A stretch of 64,000 nucleotides of DNA from Clostridiales bacterium (GCA_029907205.1 JARYMI010000003.1:1-64000), one strand, 5' to 3'; positions 47,971 through 58,221 are shown, counted from the first letter of the stretch. Program-made: numbers and translations. Notes: generated by a model from the sequence alone, not told the origin.

Positions 47971-50019
47971 TTATTTCAAAAAGGAATACTCTTTGCCGTA
48001 GCGGAGCATTTGCTTGACGTAGTCATCGGGGCAGGAAATCTTCACGTCGATGATTCGGCCGTTTTCGATAACGGGAGTGTAATCCGGGTTGATGAACCCG
48101 CTGTAAGGGGCCAGGTTCAGCTTTGAGTAACGGTCGAGAACCTCTTGATGGAGCTCGCGGTCGACCTGAACTCCGTAGGCTTCGACAAGATCACGGGCCG
48201 CCTCGTAGTCGCCCTCGCTGGTGATGCGCTGGACCTCGGCCAGCAACTCCCCGAACAGCCGGCGGAGTTTCTGGTAATCGTTAATCACAAAGTAGGTCTT
48301 TCCGTCCTTGATTTTCTTGGCAATAACATTCTCCGGCTGCCCTTTCTCGTAGACCCAATGAGCGATGAGGGCACGGGCGCGCATGTGGGCCTGTTCGATG
48401 GTCTTTCCGGGCTGAATCCGGGTAAGCTGGGTCATCAGTCCGTTCCGGATGTTCCTGTCATAATCGGCCTTGGCCGCCTCCAGAGTTGGGAACAGGCGGA
48501 GCCCAACCATCTTGTCGTCCATCAAATAATAGAGAGCAAAAAGATCGGCCCTTGCTTCCTCGATCGGCGAGTGATAGTTTCTGAGCATTTCAGAGCTCAC
48601 CCCGGGCAGAAGTTGACCGGATGCGTGCCCCAGGACCTCATGGAGGTCTGTATGGATGTTTCCAGCCAACGAGCCGTATTTTTTTGCCCGGTCAACTTCT
48701 TCCTGGGAATAAGAGAACTCTTCATTAAAGCCTGAACCCAGCGAGGCCTGGTCGTAGGCGTAGGTGATGTTTTCAAGGGTGACCGATTTTGAGCCGTGGG
48801 TCCTCCTGATCCAGTTGGCATTCGGAAGATTGATGCCGATCGGAGTAGAAGGATAAGCGTCCCCCCCGAGCATCGCCGCCGTGATCACCTTGCCTGTGAC
48901 TCCTTTGACTTCCTTGCGCTTGAAACGCGGGTCGGTCGGAGAATGATCCTCGAACCACTGGGCGTTGGCCGCGATCGTTTCCATCCTTTTTGTGGCCTCG
49001 AGGTCTTTGAAGTTGACGATTGACTCCCAGCTCCCTTTCATCCCCATGGGGTCGCTGTACACCTCGATAAAGCCGTTGATAAAATCGACTCTGGAATTCA
49101 CATCCCTGACCCAGAGGATGTTGTATTCGTTGAATTTTTCCAGGTCACCGGTCTGGTAGTACTCGATGAGCTTTTCAATCACTCGTTTTTGCAGGTCGCT
49201 CTCAGCGACCCCCGCCGCTTTTTCAAGCCAGAACACGATCCTTTCGATCGCCGGCTTGAAAAGCCCGTTCGCAGAGTACACTTCCTCGACTACCTTGCCG
49301 CCTTTTTTTATCACCTTTGAATTCAGCCCGTAGGAGATGGGGGTGGGATCATTTTTGTCCATGATGCTTTTGTAATAGTTTTCAACCTCTGCCTGGGTGA
49401 CGCCTTCGTAAAAATTGACCGCCGAGTTGGTGACCAAATCCTTGGTCGAATCTTGAGAAACCTTCTTGGCGTCCACAGAAGGGTCGAAAAGGATGGGCCG
49501 GAGAAAGGCAATCAGATCATCAAGAGTCTGGCCTTCGACCAGGGGGAACTGGACACCGTCAGATTCTTTGACCAGCCTTGCGAAGTAATCCGGAGTAAAT
49601 TCCGGGAGGAACTTATCCGTCGAGTAGTGGTGATGGATTCCGTTTGAGAACCAAACTCTTTTTGTATAAATCATGAACTTTTCCCACTGAGGATCAGTCT
49701 GGTCCCCTTTGTAGCCTTCGACAATAGCGTCGAGAGTTTGACGGATGGTCAAGTTATGCTTATAGTTCTGGTCGGTGATGATGTCCCGGCCGCAAAGCGC
49801 GGCCTGGCCCAGGTAGTAGATCAACTCCTTCTGCGACAAGGGCAGGTTATCAAACCCGGGGACCTGGTAGCGAAGGATCCTCAGGTCGGCAAACTGGTCA
49901 ACTTGCCATTTGAATTCCTGAGCGGCAGCCTCGGGCTGGGTTCTGGTTTTCTTGCATCCTGTGGCCAAGATGAGCAGCGAGAAAACCCATACACACGCAA
50001 GAAATTTCTTCATTTTCAT
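47971..50019 (-). CDS. Dipeptidyl peptidase III-like lipoprotein (M49)
   Basis: A 682-residue zinc peptidase that removes dipeptides from peptide N-termini. The M49 zinc motif HEXXGH is HEVLGH near residue 450, and the second motif EEARADLFALYYLMDD follows about 60 residues later. A signal peptide with lipobox LATGC means the enzyme acts outside the cytoplasm, bound to a membrane. The start is 50019 because GAGG lies 9 bases ahead; 50034 is the other candidate. With the prolyl oligopeptidase it suggests peptide scavenging. Confidence 0.93.
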   Translation of the reverse strand: MKMKKFLACVWVFSLLILATGCKKTRTQPEAAAQEFKWQVDQFADLRILRYQVPGFDNLPLSQKELIYYLGQAALCGRDIITDQNYKHNLTIRQTLDAIVEGYKGDQTDPQWEKFMIYTKRVWFSNGIHHHYSTDKFLPEFTPDYFARLVKESDGVQFPLVEGQTLDDLIAFLRPILFDPSVDAKKVSQDSTKDLVTNSAVNFYEGVTQAEVENYYKSIMDKNDPTPISYGLNSKVIKKGGKVVEEVYSANGLFKPAIERIVFWLEKAAGVAESDLQKRVIEKLIEYYQTGDLEKFNEYNILWVRDVNSRVDFINGFIEVYSDPMGMKGSWESIVNFKDLEATKRMETIAANAQWFEDHSPTDPRFKRKEVKGVTGKVITAAMLGGDAYPSTPIGINLPNANWIRRTHGSKSVTLENITYAYDQASLGSGFNEEFSYSQEEVDRAKKYGSLAGNIHTDLHEVLGHASGQLLPGVSSEMLRNYHSPIEEARADLFALYYLMDDKMVGLRLFPTLEAAKADYDRNIRNGLMTQLTRIQPGKTIEQAHMRARALIAHWVYEKGQPENVIAKKIKDGKTYFVINDYQKLRRLFGELLAEVQRITSEGDYEAARDLVEAYGVQVDRELHQEVLDRYSKLNLAPYSGFINPDYTPVIENGRIIDVKISCPDDYVKQMLRYGKEYSFLK

Positions 50020-50190
50020 TTGACTTTGCCTCATCGATTTTTCTTATTTTAGTGTCATATCTTATCTAAATTATCACCTTTCGTCCAATCCTTCTTTAGA
50101 CCCGAAAACATCCTTTCAGGCTTGTGGCGGTGCTTGCGCCTGCCGCTCTTTCTGTGGTAAAAAGGAGTTTCCGCAAAGAGGTTTGCCACC

Positions 50191-51288
50191 ATGAAGAGAA
50201 CGCGCTTTTATGGGTGCCATCAGCAGCTCGGCGGCCGCATGATTGAGTTTTTCGGCTGGGAAATGCCGGTTGAGTTCCAGGGCATCATCGAGGAGCACCT
50301 GGCCGTCCGTCAGAAAGCCGGGCTCTTCGATGTCAGCCACATGGGTGAAATCATCATCCAGGGAAAGGATGCACTCAATTTTGTTCAGTACTTGACTCCC
50401 AACGATGCCGGGCGTCTGGCCGTCAATCAAGTTCAATACACAGCTTTGACGACTCCGCGAGGGACTTTCGTCGATGACCTTCTTGTCTACTGCCTGGCGC
50501 AAGACAAGTTTCTTCTCGTTGTCAACGCCGCCAACTCGAATAAAGATTATGCCTGGATTCTAAGCCAGAAGGGATCGTTCGATGTCGAGGTGGACAATGC
50601 CAGCGATCGTTTCTCCCAACTGGCCCTGCAGGGGCCAAAGGCAGCGGAAATTCTCCAGCCTCTCACGGACATCGACCTGGGCGTTATGAAACCTTTCTGG
50701 GCAAGCTGGGCGAGAGTGGCCGGCGTTGAGGCCCTGGTTTCGCGCACGGGATACACGGGAGAGGACGGTTTTGAAATCTACACTCTCTCGCCCGAGCCAG
50801 CCGTGATCTGGAACGAAATCATCAAGAGAGGAGAGGAGTTCGGCCTTTTGCCGGTCGGCCTGGGGGCGCGGGATACGCTGCGCCTTGAGGCAAAGCTCAT
50901 GCTCTACGGAAATGACATCGATGAGACGACGACAGTTTTAGAGGCTGACCTCAAGTGGATCATTAAATTCAAAAAGGGTGATTTTCTGGGAAAGGAGGCC
51001 CTGAGCAAACAGCTCGAGGAAGGGCTGAAGAGGAAGATTGTCGGGTTTGAGGTTGTCGAGCGAGGTATTCCCCGGCCCCATTATCCGGTCTTCGTTCATG
51101 GAAACAAGACGGGAGAAGTGACATCGGGGACTCATTCTCCTTTCTTAAAAAAAAGTATCGGTTTGACCTATCTGCCTATCGAATATACTGAAGCGGGGAC
51201 GGAGATTGAGGTGGGCATACGGAACCGGAGGGTTAAAGGGGTCGTTGTCCCGACGCCTTTTTATAAACGCCCGGATAAAATCGCCTGA
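50191..51288 (+). CDS. gcvT: Aminomethyltransferase (glycine cleavage T protein)
   Basis: A 365-residue GcvT of normal length. It transfers the C1 unit of the lipoyl-bound aminomethyl group to tetrahydrofolate and releases ammonia. The N-terminus FYGCHQQLGGRMIEFFGWEM and GLFDVSHMGEIIIQG are typical; the acidic residue in the DDLLVYCL strand holds the folate. RTGYTGEDGFEIY and ARDTLRLEAKLMLYG follow. It leads a run of four gcv genes and glyQS in one direction. No glycine riboswitch is recognised in the 156 bp upstream. Confidence 0.96.
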   Translation: MKRTRFYGCHQQLGGRMIEFFGWEMPVEFQGIIEEHLAVRQKAGLFDVSHMGEIIIQGKDALNFVQYLTPNDAGRLAVNQVQYTALTTPRGTFVDDLLVYCLAQDKFLLVVNAANSNKDYAWILSQKGSFDVEVDNASDRFSQLALQGPKAAEILQPLTDIDLGVMKPFWASWARVAGVEALVSRTGYTGEDGFEIYTLSPEPAVIWNEIIKRGEEFGLLPVGLGARDTLRLEAKLMLYGNDIDETTTVLEADLKWIIKFKKGDFLGKEALSKQLEEGLKRKIVGFEVVERGIPRPHYPVFVHGNKTGEVTSGTHSPFLKKSIGLTYLPIEYTEAGTEIEVGIRNRRVKGVVVPTPFYKRPDKIA

Positions 51289-51302
51289 GGAAGCGATGCG
51301 TT

Positions 51303-51333
51303 TTCTACCATATTTTAAGGAAATATAGTAGAA
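51303..51333. promoter_or_regulatory. AT-rich inverted repeat between gcvT and gcvH
   Basis: The arms TTCTAC-x-ATATTT and AAATAT-x-GTAGAA pair perfectly except for one C/A mismatch, with a 5-base loop (TAAGG). A TAGAAT -10-like box (51329-51334) overlaps the right arm. It is too AT-rich and lacks a T-run for a terminator, so it may be an operator over an internal promoter or an mRNA processing hairpin. Confidence 0.5.
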
Positions 51334-51390
51334 TACTAACCCTTGGGCGAGGGCTTGCGGCTGGGGCCGAATCCTGAAAGGAGGATGGAT

Positions 51391-51777
51391 ATGTATCCAA
51401 CGGATTTCTTTTATTCCAAAGATCATGAGTGGGTGAAGATTGAAGGCGACGAAGCCATCATCGGGATCACCGATTTTGCCCAGAAACAACTTGGCGATGT
51501 CGTCTATGTCGAACTTCCTCCCGTAGGGACCGAGCTCGATGTCCACCAGACGATCGGTGTCGTCGAGTCTGTCAAGGCCGTTTCAGATATTTACTCGCCA
51601 GTTGCCGGAAGAGTCATTGCTGTAAACGAGAACCTGAACGACTCGCCGGAGATGCTCAACTCGGACCCTCACGGCAAAGGCTGGATCATCCGTCTTAAAA
51701 TCAAGGATAAAGCGGACACAGAAAAACTGATGACGGCGACTGATTACGAAAAATTCTTGGAGGGCATCGAGCCCTGA
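51391..51777 (+). CDS. gcvH: Glycine cleavage H protein
   Basis: A 128-residue lipoyl carrier. DHEWVKIEGDEAIIGITDFAQ starts the fold in part, and the lipoylated Lys lies in VESVKAVSDIYSP. The start ATG 51391 has AAAGGAGG with proper spacing; ATG 51385 would be too close to the site. It hands the aminomethyl group from P to T protein. Confidence 0.96.
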   Translation: MYPTDFFYSKDHEWVKIEGDEAIIGITDFAQKQLGDVVYVELPPVGTELDVHQTIGVVESVKAVSDIYSPVAGRVIAVNENLNDSPEMLNSDPHGKGWIIRLKIKDKADTEKLMTATDYEKFLEGIEP

Positions 51778-51802
51778 CGACCTGAGCCTGAGAGAGAAGA
51801 CG

Positions 51803-53149
51803 ATGAGCTATGTTTCTCTGAGCGAAAAAGAAAAAAAGGAGATGATGGCCACTCTCGGCATCAACTCTTTGGACGATCTCTTCTGCTGCCTTCCGGCCGA
51901 GGTCCAGCTCAAGCGTCGCCTCGAGATCCCCGCTGCTTTGACTGAGCCTGAGCTCGTCTCGAGCTTTGAAAAAATCGGGCGAAAAAACGCTGCGCCTGGA
52001 ATGCTCTCTTTTCTCGGGGCAGGCGCTTACCCGCATGTCATTCCCCATGTCGTTGATTATTTAAGCTCGAGAGGAGAATTTGTCAGCCCTTATACTCCCT
52101 ACCAACCCGAGGCCAGCCAAGGGACTCTCCAGGTCATTTTTGAGTATCAGACGTTGATCTGTCAGTTGACCGACATGGACATCTCCAACGCCTCGCTCTA
52201 CGACGGCGCCTCTGCCGCGGCCGAAGCTATGCTGATGGCCCATCGGGTCAGCGGGAAATCAAAAGTCCTGATCGCCCGCACCGTTCACCCCCAGTACAAG
52301 GAAGTTATCAGGACGTACATCAAGAACCTGGGCCTCCGGGCCGAAGAAGTTGCCTTCACCGAGTCCGGAAGATTGGACCCTGAAGACCTGACACGAAAAA
52401 TCGATACTGAGACGGCCACCGTCCTTTGCCAGTCTCCCAACTTCATGGGCGTTATCGAGGATCTCGATAAGATAGGCGCTATTGTCCACAACAGCCAAGC
52501 GCTGTTTGTGGTGGCAGTTGCAGAACCCGCTTCGCTGGGACTCCTCAAACCGCCCGGAGCCTGCGGAGCGGATATTGTCACGGGCGAAGGCCAGTCTTTC
52601 GGCATCCCCTTGAGCTTTGGCGGGCCCACCTTGGGGTTTATGGCTTGCCGGAAGGATTTTCTTCGCCAGTTTCCTGGACGGATTGCCAGTCAGACAAAGG
52701 ATGTTGATGGGAACAGGGGATTCGTGTTGACTCTTTCCACCAGAGAGCAGCATATTCGCCGGGAGAAGGCGACTTCTAACATCTGCACCAATCAGGCCTG
52801 GTGCGCTCTGCGAGCCACGATTTTTCTTGAAACGCTCGGCCCGGCCGGATTGTGCGAGCTGGCCATCCAGAATGTCCATAAGGCCAACTATGCGATGGTC
52901 AAACTTTCCGGGCTGAAGGGCGTCAGGAAAAAATTCAGCGGACCGGTCTTCAACGAGTTCGTCTGCGAGTTTGACGGAGGATGGGAAAGGGTCGACGAGC
53001 ATCTCAAGAGCAAGGGCATTCTTGGCGGCCTGAGGTTGGCACCGCTTTATCCAGAGCTCAAAGACTGCGCTCTCTTGTGTGTGACAGAGGTCCATACCAG
53101 AGAAGAAATCGACCATCTCGTGGGCTTTGTCGCCGAGGTGCTGCGATGA
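51803..53149 (+). CDS. gcvPA: Glycine dehydrogenase (decarboxylating) subunit 1
   Basis: A 448-residue P-protein alpha half. It decarboxylates glycine and loads H protein together with GcvPB. YTPYQPEASQGTLQVIFEYQ in part, DGASAAAEAMLMAHR and QSPNFMGVIEDL are typical. The split P protein (separate genes) is common in thermophiles and anaerobes. The stop overlaps gcvPB by four bases (ATGA). Confidence 0.95.
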   Translation: MSYVSLSEKEKKEMMATLGINSLDDLFCCLPAEVQLKRRLEIPAALTEPELVSSFEKIGRKNAAPGMLSFLGAGAYPHVIPHVVDYLSSRGEFVSPYTPYQPEASQGTLQVIFEYQTLICQLTDMDISNASLYDGASAAAEAMLMAHRVSGKSKVLIARTVHPQYKEVIRTYIKNLGLRAEEVAFTESGRLDPEDLTRKIDTETATVLCQSPNFMGVIEDLDKIGAIVHNSQALFVVAVAEPASLGLLKPPGACGADIVTGEGQSFGIPLSFGGPTLGFMACRKDFLRQFPGRIASQTKDVDGNRGFVLTLSTREQHIRREKATSNICTNQAWCALRATIFLETLGPAGLCELAIQNVHKANYAMVKLSGLKGVRKKFSGPVFNEFVCEFDGGWERVDEHLKSKGILGGLRLAPLYPELKDCALLCVTEVHTREEIDHLVGFVAEVLR

Positions 53150-54600
53150 TCAGAGAGCCGTTGATCTTCGAAATAAGCGCCAGGGGCAAGCGGGCCTTTG
53201 TTCTGCCGAAGCTCGATGTTCCTGAAGATAAAGATCTTCTTAAAGGGCTTCCCCTGAGGGATGAGATCAGGGGATTCCCCGAAGTCTCGGAGGTCGAAGT
53301 CGTCCGCCATTTTACCAGACTTTCACAGACCAATTACTGCGTCGACACAACCTTCTATCCGCTTGGCTCGTGCACAATGAAATACAGCCCCAAAGTCAAT
53401 GAGAAAGTGGCTGCGATGGAGAGCTTCCTTTTTTCCCACCCCTATGCTCCGGAGGAGCTGGTTCAGGGCAACCTGGAGATTCTCAAAACCACGGAAGATA
53501 TGCTCGGTGAGATCACGGGCATGGATGCTTTCACCCTTCAGCCGAGCGCGGGGGCGCAGGGCGAGCTCGTCGGGATGATGATCATTCGAGCCTTTCTGGA
53601 AAAGAGGGGAGACGCGCGCCAGGTCGTTCTCATCCCCGATTCCGCCCACGGGACAAATCCCTCGAGCGCCCACATCTGCGGCTACCGCGTCGAAGAAATC
53701 AAGTCGAACGAAAAAGGGACAATCGACCTGGCAAGTTTAGACCGGGCAATGACTGAAAGGGTGGCCGCGCTGATGATCACCAACCCGAACACGCTCGGCA
53801 TTTTTGAGTCAGATATCCTCAAGATCGCTGAAATCGTTCACGCCAGGGGAGGGCTTCTCTACATGGACGGGGCGAACCTGAACGCTCTGGTCGGAAGATT
53901 CAGGCCGGGCGACATGGGCGTTGACGTCATCCACCTCAACCTCCATAAGACTTTTTCCACGCCCCACGGAGGGGGCGGCCCTGGGGCTGGCCCGGTCGGA
54001 GTGAAGAAGGAGCTCGCCGCTCATTTGCCGATCCCTGTCATCGTGAAATCGGAGCAGGGCTATGCCTTGAACTTTGACCTTCCGCTGAGCGTCGGCCGGG
54101 TCCGAAGCTTTTTTGGCAATTTTCTGGTGATTGTCAAAGCTTTAGCCTATGTCCTTTCTCTCGGCCCGGAGGGTTTGAAGGAAGTTGCTGACGTCGCGGT
54201 CCTCAACGCTAACTACATCCGGAAGAGCTTGGAGAATGTCTATCACTTGAAATACACGACTTCTACGCTTCACGAGTGCGTCTTCTCGGATAAATTCCAG
54301 AAAGAACATGGTGTTCAGAATATCGACATAGCCAAGAGGCTGATCGACTTTGGCGTTCATCCGCCGACGATGTCCTTCCCCCTGATTGTGCCCGGAGCCT
54401 TGATGATCGAGCCGACGGAAACAGAGAGCAAAAGGGACCTGGACACCTTCATCGAGGCGATGAAAAAAATCGCCCGGGAAGCAGCCGAGATGCCCGCTGT
54501 CGTCAAAACAGCTCCTCATACTTCCTACGTCAGGAGGCTGGATGAAACGACAGCTGCCCGGAATCCCATTCTGAGGTGGGAGGGTAAAATAAAGGAATAG
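53146..54600 (+). CDS. gcvPB: Glycine dehydrogenase (decarboxylating) subunit 2
   Basis: A 484-residue beta half with the pyridoxal-phosphate Lys in [39 protein letters not shown] and [14 protein letters not shown] also fit. ATG 53146 overlaps the gcvPA stop; open sequence upstream is inside gcvPA and does not belong to it. glyQ starts 8 bp later. Confidence 0.95.
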   Translation: MIREPLIFEISARGKRAFVLPKLDVPEDKDLLKGLPLRDEIRGFPEVSEVEVVRHFTRLSQTNYCVDTTFYPLGSCTMKYSPKVNEKVAAMESFLFSHPYAPEELVQGNLEILKTTEDMLGEITGMDAFTLQPSAGAQGELVGMMIIRAFLEKRGDARQVVLIPDSAHGTNPSSAHICGYRVEEIKSNEKGTIDLASLDRAMTERVAALMITNPNTLGIFESDILKIAEIVHARGGLLYMDGANLNALVGRFRPGDMGVDVIHLNLHKTFSTPHGGGGPGAGPVGVKKELAAHLPIPVIVKSEQGYALNFDLPLSVGRVRSFFGNFLVIVKALAYVLSLGPEGLKEVADVAVLNANYIRKSLENVYHLKYTTSTLHECVFSDKFQKEHGVQNIDIAKRLIDFGVHPPTMSFPLIVPGALMIEPTETESKRDLDTFIEAMKKIAREAAEMPAVVKTAPHTSYVRRLDETTAARNPILRWEGKIKE

Positions 54601-54608
54601 GAAGTCCG

Positions 54609-55457
54609 ATGTCGCTCCAGAACCTCATCCTGAGCCTGCAGCAATACTGGGCCGGCCAGGGATGCTACCTGGCCCAGACCTATGACGTCGAGGTTGGCGC
54701 CGGCACGATGACTCCCGATACTTTTTTTCGTGTCCTCGACCGGCGGCCTTGGCGCGTTGCCTACGTCCAGCCTTCACGGCGGCCGACTGACGGACGGTAT
54801 GGCGAAAACCCCCATCGCGTTCAGAAACATTTTCAGTACCAGGTGATCATCAAGCCTTCTCCCGAAAACATCCAGCAGGTTTATCTTAAGAGCTTGGCAT
54901 CCTTGGGCATCAACCTGTCCGAACATGACCTTCGCTTTGATGAGGATGACTGGGAATCGCCGACGATTGGTGCCTGGGGAGTGGGCTGGCAGGTCATCCT
55001 CGATGGGCTGGAGATCACCCAGTTTACCTATTTCCAGCAGGCCGGAGGGATAGACCTTTCTCCGGTTCCGGTCGAAATCACTTATGGACTGGAACGGCTG
55101 GAAATGTTCCTTGAAGGAAAGGACAACCTCTATGACCTGAAGTGGTCTGATGACACAACCTACCGCGAGCTTCGCTTCAGGGAGGAAAAGGAGTTTTCTG
55201 AATACAATTTCAGTCAGGCTGATATCGGAAGGCTCCAGAAGTCTTTTGCTCTGACCCGCGAGGAAGCGGGGACGCTTGTTGAAAAGAAGCTTCTCCTGCC
55301 CGCTTACGACATGTGTCTCAAGTGTTCTCATCTCTTCAATATTCTTGACTCGAGAGGAGCAGTTAGCGTCACCGAAAGGGTCAAGATGATCGCCGAGATC
55401 CGGGCGCTGGTCAACGTGATAGCTCAGAAATACACGGTTTCAGAGGGGAAGCATTAA
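54609..55457 (+). CDS. glyQ: Glycyl-tRNA synthetase alpha subunit
   Basis: A 282-residue class II catalytic subunit of the bacterial alpha2beta2 Gly[22 protein letters not shown] starts the domain, and [20 protein letters not shown] and [19 protein letters not shown] contribute the active site. It binds glycine and ATP. The glyS gene starts in its stop codon (TAATG), so the two are translationally coupled and would be made in equal amounts. Confidence 0.96.
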   Translation: MSLQNLILSLQQYWAGQGCYLAQTYDVEVGAGTMTPDTFFRVLDRRPWRVAYVQPSRRPTDGRYGENPHRVQKHFQYQVIIKPSPENIQQVYLKSLASLGINLSEHDLRFDEDDWESPTIGAWGVGWQVILDGLEITQFTYFQQAGGIDLSPVPVEITYGLERLEMFLEGKDNLYDLKWSDDTTYRELRFREEKEFSEYNFSQADIGRLQKSFALTREEAGTLVEKKLLLPAYDMCLKCSHLFNILDSRGAVSVTERVKMIAEIRALVNVIAQKYTVSEGKH

Positions 55458-57526
55458 TGGAATTCCTGCTTGAGATCATGACGGAAGAGATGCCGTCCTC
55501 TCACGTTCAAGCCGGTCAAGCCCAGCTTGAAGAAAATCTAAGGGCGGAATTGGAGTCGGCCCGTCTTCCTGTCATCTCGCTCAAGACGTTTGGCACCTGC
55601 CGCCGCCTCATCGTTGTGGGTGACTTAGGCCGGCGGCAGGACGACAAAGAAGAGGTTGTCATCGGGCCTCCAAAAAAAGTCGGCCTCGCTCCTGACGGAT
55701 CGCCAACGGCAGCAGCCAAAGGCTTTGCCAGGGCTCAGAATGTGGACGTGGCCAGGCTCGAAGTCATTCCGACGCCCCGCGGCGAGTACCTTGGGGTAAA
55801 AAAAACTGTCACAGGCAAGCCTGCAGAAGAAATCCTGGCCAGCCTTCTTCCACGGATCATCAGCTCTCTCACTTTTCCGAAGATGATGAGATGGGGGGAG
55901 GGGGCGTTCCGGTTTTCGCGGCCGGTCAAAAACATCCTCTGTCTTTTCGGCGGGAAGCGTGTCGACTTTTCTTTGCATGGAAAAACATCGACCGACTTCA
56001 CTACCGGCCACAAGCTCCACAAGCCTAAAAAAATTCAGGTTCGATCCTTTCGCGAATACAAAGCTTTGCTCAAGAAGAGCTTAGTGCTCATTGACGCGGC
56101 AGAGAGAAAAGAGCTCATCCGTCGGAATAGCGGGAAGAAGCTCCTCCGCCTCAAGGGCAACGTCTACCCTGACGAGGAGCTGTTGGATAAGCTGAGCTAC
56201 GATGTGGAATGGCCGCATGTTTTTGTGGGCAAGTTTCCTGAAGACTACCTCGGGCTTCCGCTGGAGGTTCTCAGCGGTGCTCTGAGAGAAGGGCAAAAGC
56301 TTTTTTCAGTGGTCAGGGATGGCAGGCAGCTTCCCTTTTTCGTGGGCGTCGCCGACACGCCTGGAGACCCAAAGTCGCTCATCCTCAAGGGCAACGAAAG
56401 GGTGCTGCGGGCAAGGCTCGAAGATGCCCGGTTTTTCTGGCAACAGGATTTAAAGATTCCTCTGGCTAAAAGGGTGGCCGGGCTGGACGTCGTCGTTTTC
56501 CAGGAAAAATTGGGAACGTACAGAGAGAAAATTCTCCGGCTGAAAACGCTCGGAAGCTATGTCTGCGACAAAATCGATGATAAAAGCCTGAAGAAAAACG
56601 TGATCCAGGCGGCTGAACTGTGCAAAGCCGACCTGCTCACAGAAATGGTCAGGGAGTTTCCTTCCCTTCAGGGAAAAGTCGGCGGGCTCTATGCAAGAGC
56701 TGAAGGTTATCCGGAAGCCGTCGTCCGGGCCATTTACGAGCATTACAAGCCTGTCAGCCTGGAGGACAGCACGCCGGACTCCTTAACCGGAGCTGTCCTC
56801 TCTCTGGCCGATAAGCTCGATTCGGTTGTCGGAGTCGTGGGGATCGGGATTCAGGCTTCCGGCTCGAGTGACCCTTTTGGAATCCGCCGGAATGCCACGG
56901 GCATCTGCCAGGTCATATTAGACAAAAAACTGAACTTATCTTTTTCTCGTCTCCTGGAGAAAGCCATTTCGGCTTACGGAGGGGTTCTGGAAAGGCCTCC
57001 TGATGAGGTCCTTGCCAGCTGTCTTAATCTGTTTATCCAGCGGCTCCGGTATATCTATGAAACACAGGGATACCGGTATGACCTTGTCAACGCCGCACTC
57101 GGGGCCGGGATCGACAATATTTTTTATTCTTATCTTCGACTCAAAGCTCTGGATGACCTCAAGAAGAGCCCTTCTTTCGCTTCCCTCATCCTGATGGCCA
57201 AGAGAGTCAATAACATCATCCGGGGAGTTCCTTCCTGCAGAGTCGCCCCCGAACTCTTGGCTGAAAAGGAAGAACGGGAACTCTTTTCTACCTTCTCGAT
57301 CATCGCCGAAAATGTCCAGCGGCTCGTCGATACGGGGGATTTCGCCAGAGCCCAGAACATGATCCTAAAGATGCAGGCGCCCCTTTCGACCTTCTTCGAA
57401 AAGGTCCTTGTCATGACAGAAGACAAGAAAATCCGCCAGAACCGGCTTGCCCTGCTTCACGCCATCAGCGGGCTTCTCCTCCAGGTAGCCGACTACTCAC
57501 AGGTTATGGCAGAGGGAGAGAAATAA
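55457..57526 (+). CDS. glyS: Glycyl-tRNA synthetase beta subunit
   Basis: A 689-residue beta subunit of normal length. LLEIMTEEMPSSHVQAGQAQ starts it, EGRKLPFF-type text appears as GRQLPFFVGVADTPG, DSLTGAVLSLADKLDSVVG is the HD-like middle domain, and the DALR-like anticodon domain forms the C-terminus. It recognises tRNA-Gly. It is the last gene of the glycine run; a short GC hairpin follows before the PilZ gene, which converges. Confidence 0.96.
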   Translation: MEFLLEIMTEEMPSSHVQAGQAQLEENLRAELESARLPVISLKTFGTCRRLIVVGDLGRRQDDKEEVVIGPPKKVGLAPDGSPTAAAKGFARAQNVDVARLEVIPTPRGEYLGVKKTVTGKPAEEILASLLPRIISSLTFPKMMRWGEGAFRFSRPVKNILCLFGGKRVDFSLHGKTSTDFTTGHKLHKPKKIQVRSFREYKALLKKSLVLIDAAERKELIRRNSGKKLLRLKGNVYPDEELLDKLSYDVEWPHVFVGKFPEDYLGLPLEVLSGALREGQKLFSVVRDGRQLPFFVGVADTPGDPKSLILKGNERVLRARLEDARFFWQQDLKIPLAKRVAGLDVVVFQEKLGTYREKILRLKTLGSYVCDKIDDKSLKKNVIQAAELCKADLLTEMVREFPSLQGKVGGLYARAEGYPEAVVRAIYEHYKPVSLEDSTPDSLTGAVLSLADKLDSVVGVVGIGIQASGSSDPFGIRRNATGICQVILDKKLNLSFSRLLEKAISAYGGVLERPPDEVLASCLNLFIQRLRYIYETQGYRYDLVNAALGAGIDNIFYSYLRLKALDDLKKSPSFASLILMAKRVNNIIRGVPSCRVAPELLAEKEERELFSTFSIIAENVQRLVDTGDFARAQNMILKMQAPLSTFFEKVLVMTEDKKIRQNRLALLHAISGLLLQVADYSQVMAEGEK

Positions 57527-57547
57527 ACTGGCCGGGCCAGATCTCAG

Positions 57548-57991
57548 TCAAATCTGAAATTCGTCTTTGTCTGAAGCCGATGGCTCTTTGCCCTCGTCTG
57601 CCTTCTCCATGAACTTCTGTTCTAAGGCGATGATTTTCACCAGGTTTCCGGGGAGGTTCTGGTCTTTTTTCTCCCCATAAGGATAGAACTGGACTCCAAC
57701 CTGATACCGGTAGCTTTTCCCTTCACCTGGAGATGTCCATTTTACGGTTCCTTTCATCGTGAAGGGGATTCGTTCTCCCGGCACGGAAATTTTCAGAACG
57801 ACTTCGGTGTTTTCTTTTAAAGGATTCTGGGTGAGGAAGCGGACTCCGCCGCGGCTGATATCGAGGATGGGACAGAATTCTTCAATGTACCCGGGCTTGG
57901 CGAAGAAGAGTGCCTTTTTCTTGCAACTGACGGTTGCCCCGGGAATTTTGAAACGAACACAGGCCCTTCTTTCGATTTGGTTCTCGTCCAT
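57548..57991 (-). CDS. PilZ domain protein
   Basis: A 147-residue single PilZ domain. The cyclic-di-GMP motifs are RRACVR at residues 8-13 and DISRGG near residue 50, both intact, so ligand binding is expected. Typical strands follow: VVLKISVPGERIPFTMKGTV and YRYQVGVQFYPYGE. A charged C-terminal tail (about 30 residues) trails the domain. ATG 57991 follows AAGGAGG by 6 bases. Target unknown; it may act on surface or secretion processes. Confidence 0.87.
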   Translation of the reverse strand: MDENQIERRACVRFKIPGATVSCKKKALFFAKPGYIEEFCPILDISRGGVRFLTQNPLKENTEVVLKISVPGERIPFTMKGTVKWTSPGEGKSYRYQVGVQFYPYGEKKDQNLPGNLVKIIALEQKFMEKADEGKEPSASDKDEFQI

Positions 57992-58179
57992 ATTCAGCCT
58001 CCTTGAAAGACTCTCAGGAGTGCCCACTGACTGACGCTTCCTAAATTTTATATCTCAGAAGCGCCCAAATGTCAAAAGTTTTAGTCGCGGCAGATATCAG
58101 CGTTTACGTCACCCAGGACGGGATAGCTTAGTTAAAATATAAAATCGAATGCTTATTCCTTTATTGAGTCTAAGATAAC

Positions 58180-58208
58180 TTGACAAAGGGCACATTTGCT
58201 CATAATCT
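58180..58208 (+). promoter_or_regulatory. Putative promoter of the exported VWA-like gene
   Basis: A perfect TTGACA (58180-58185), a 17-bp spacer and a weak TAATCT (58203-58208); CATAAT at 58201-58206 is the alternative -10. The ATG at 58222 is only 13 bases past the -10 box. Confidence 0.45.
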
Positions 58209-58221
58209 GGTTTTAGGCGAA

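Noticed and set aside
50035-50190. Glycine riboswitch upstream of gcvT
   Set aside because: The 156-bp gap holds no tandem aptamer-like arrangement; only a small GC-rich stretch near 50120-50150 is seen.
53047-53333. Minus-strand open frames opposite the gcvPA/gcvPB junction
   Set aside because: Antisense frames over two strongly supported genes.
57528-57545. Terminator after glyS
   Set aside because: CTGGC-CGG-GCCAG is a short hairpin with no T-run on either strand.
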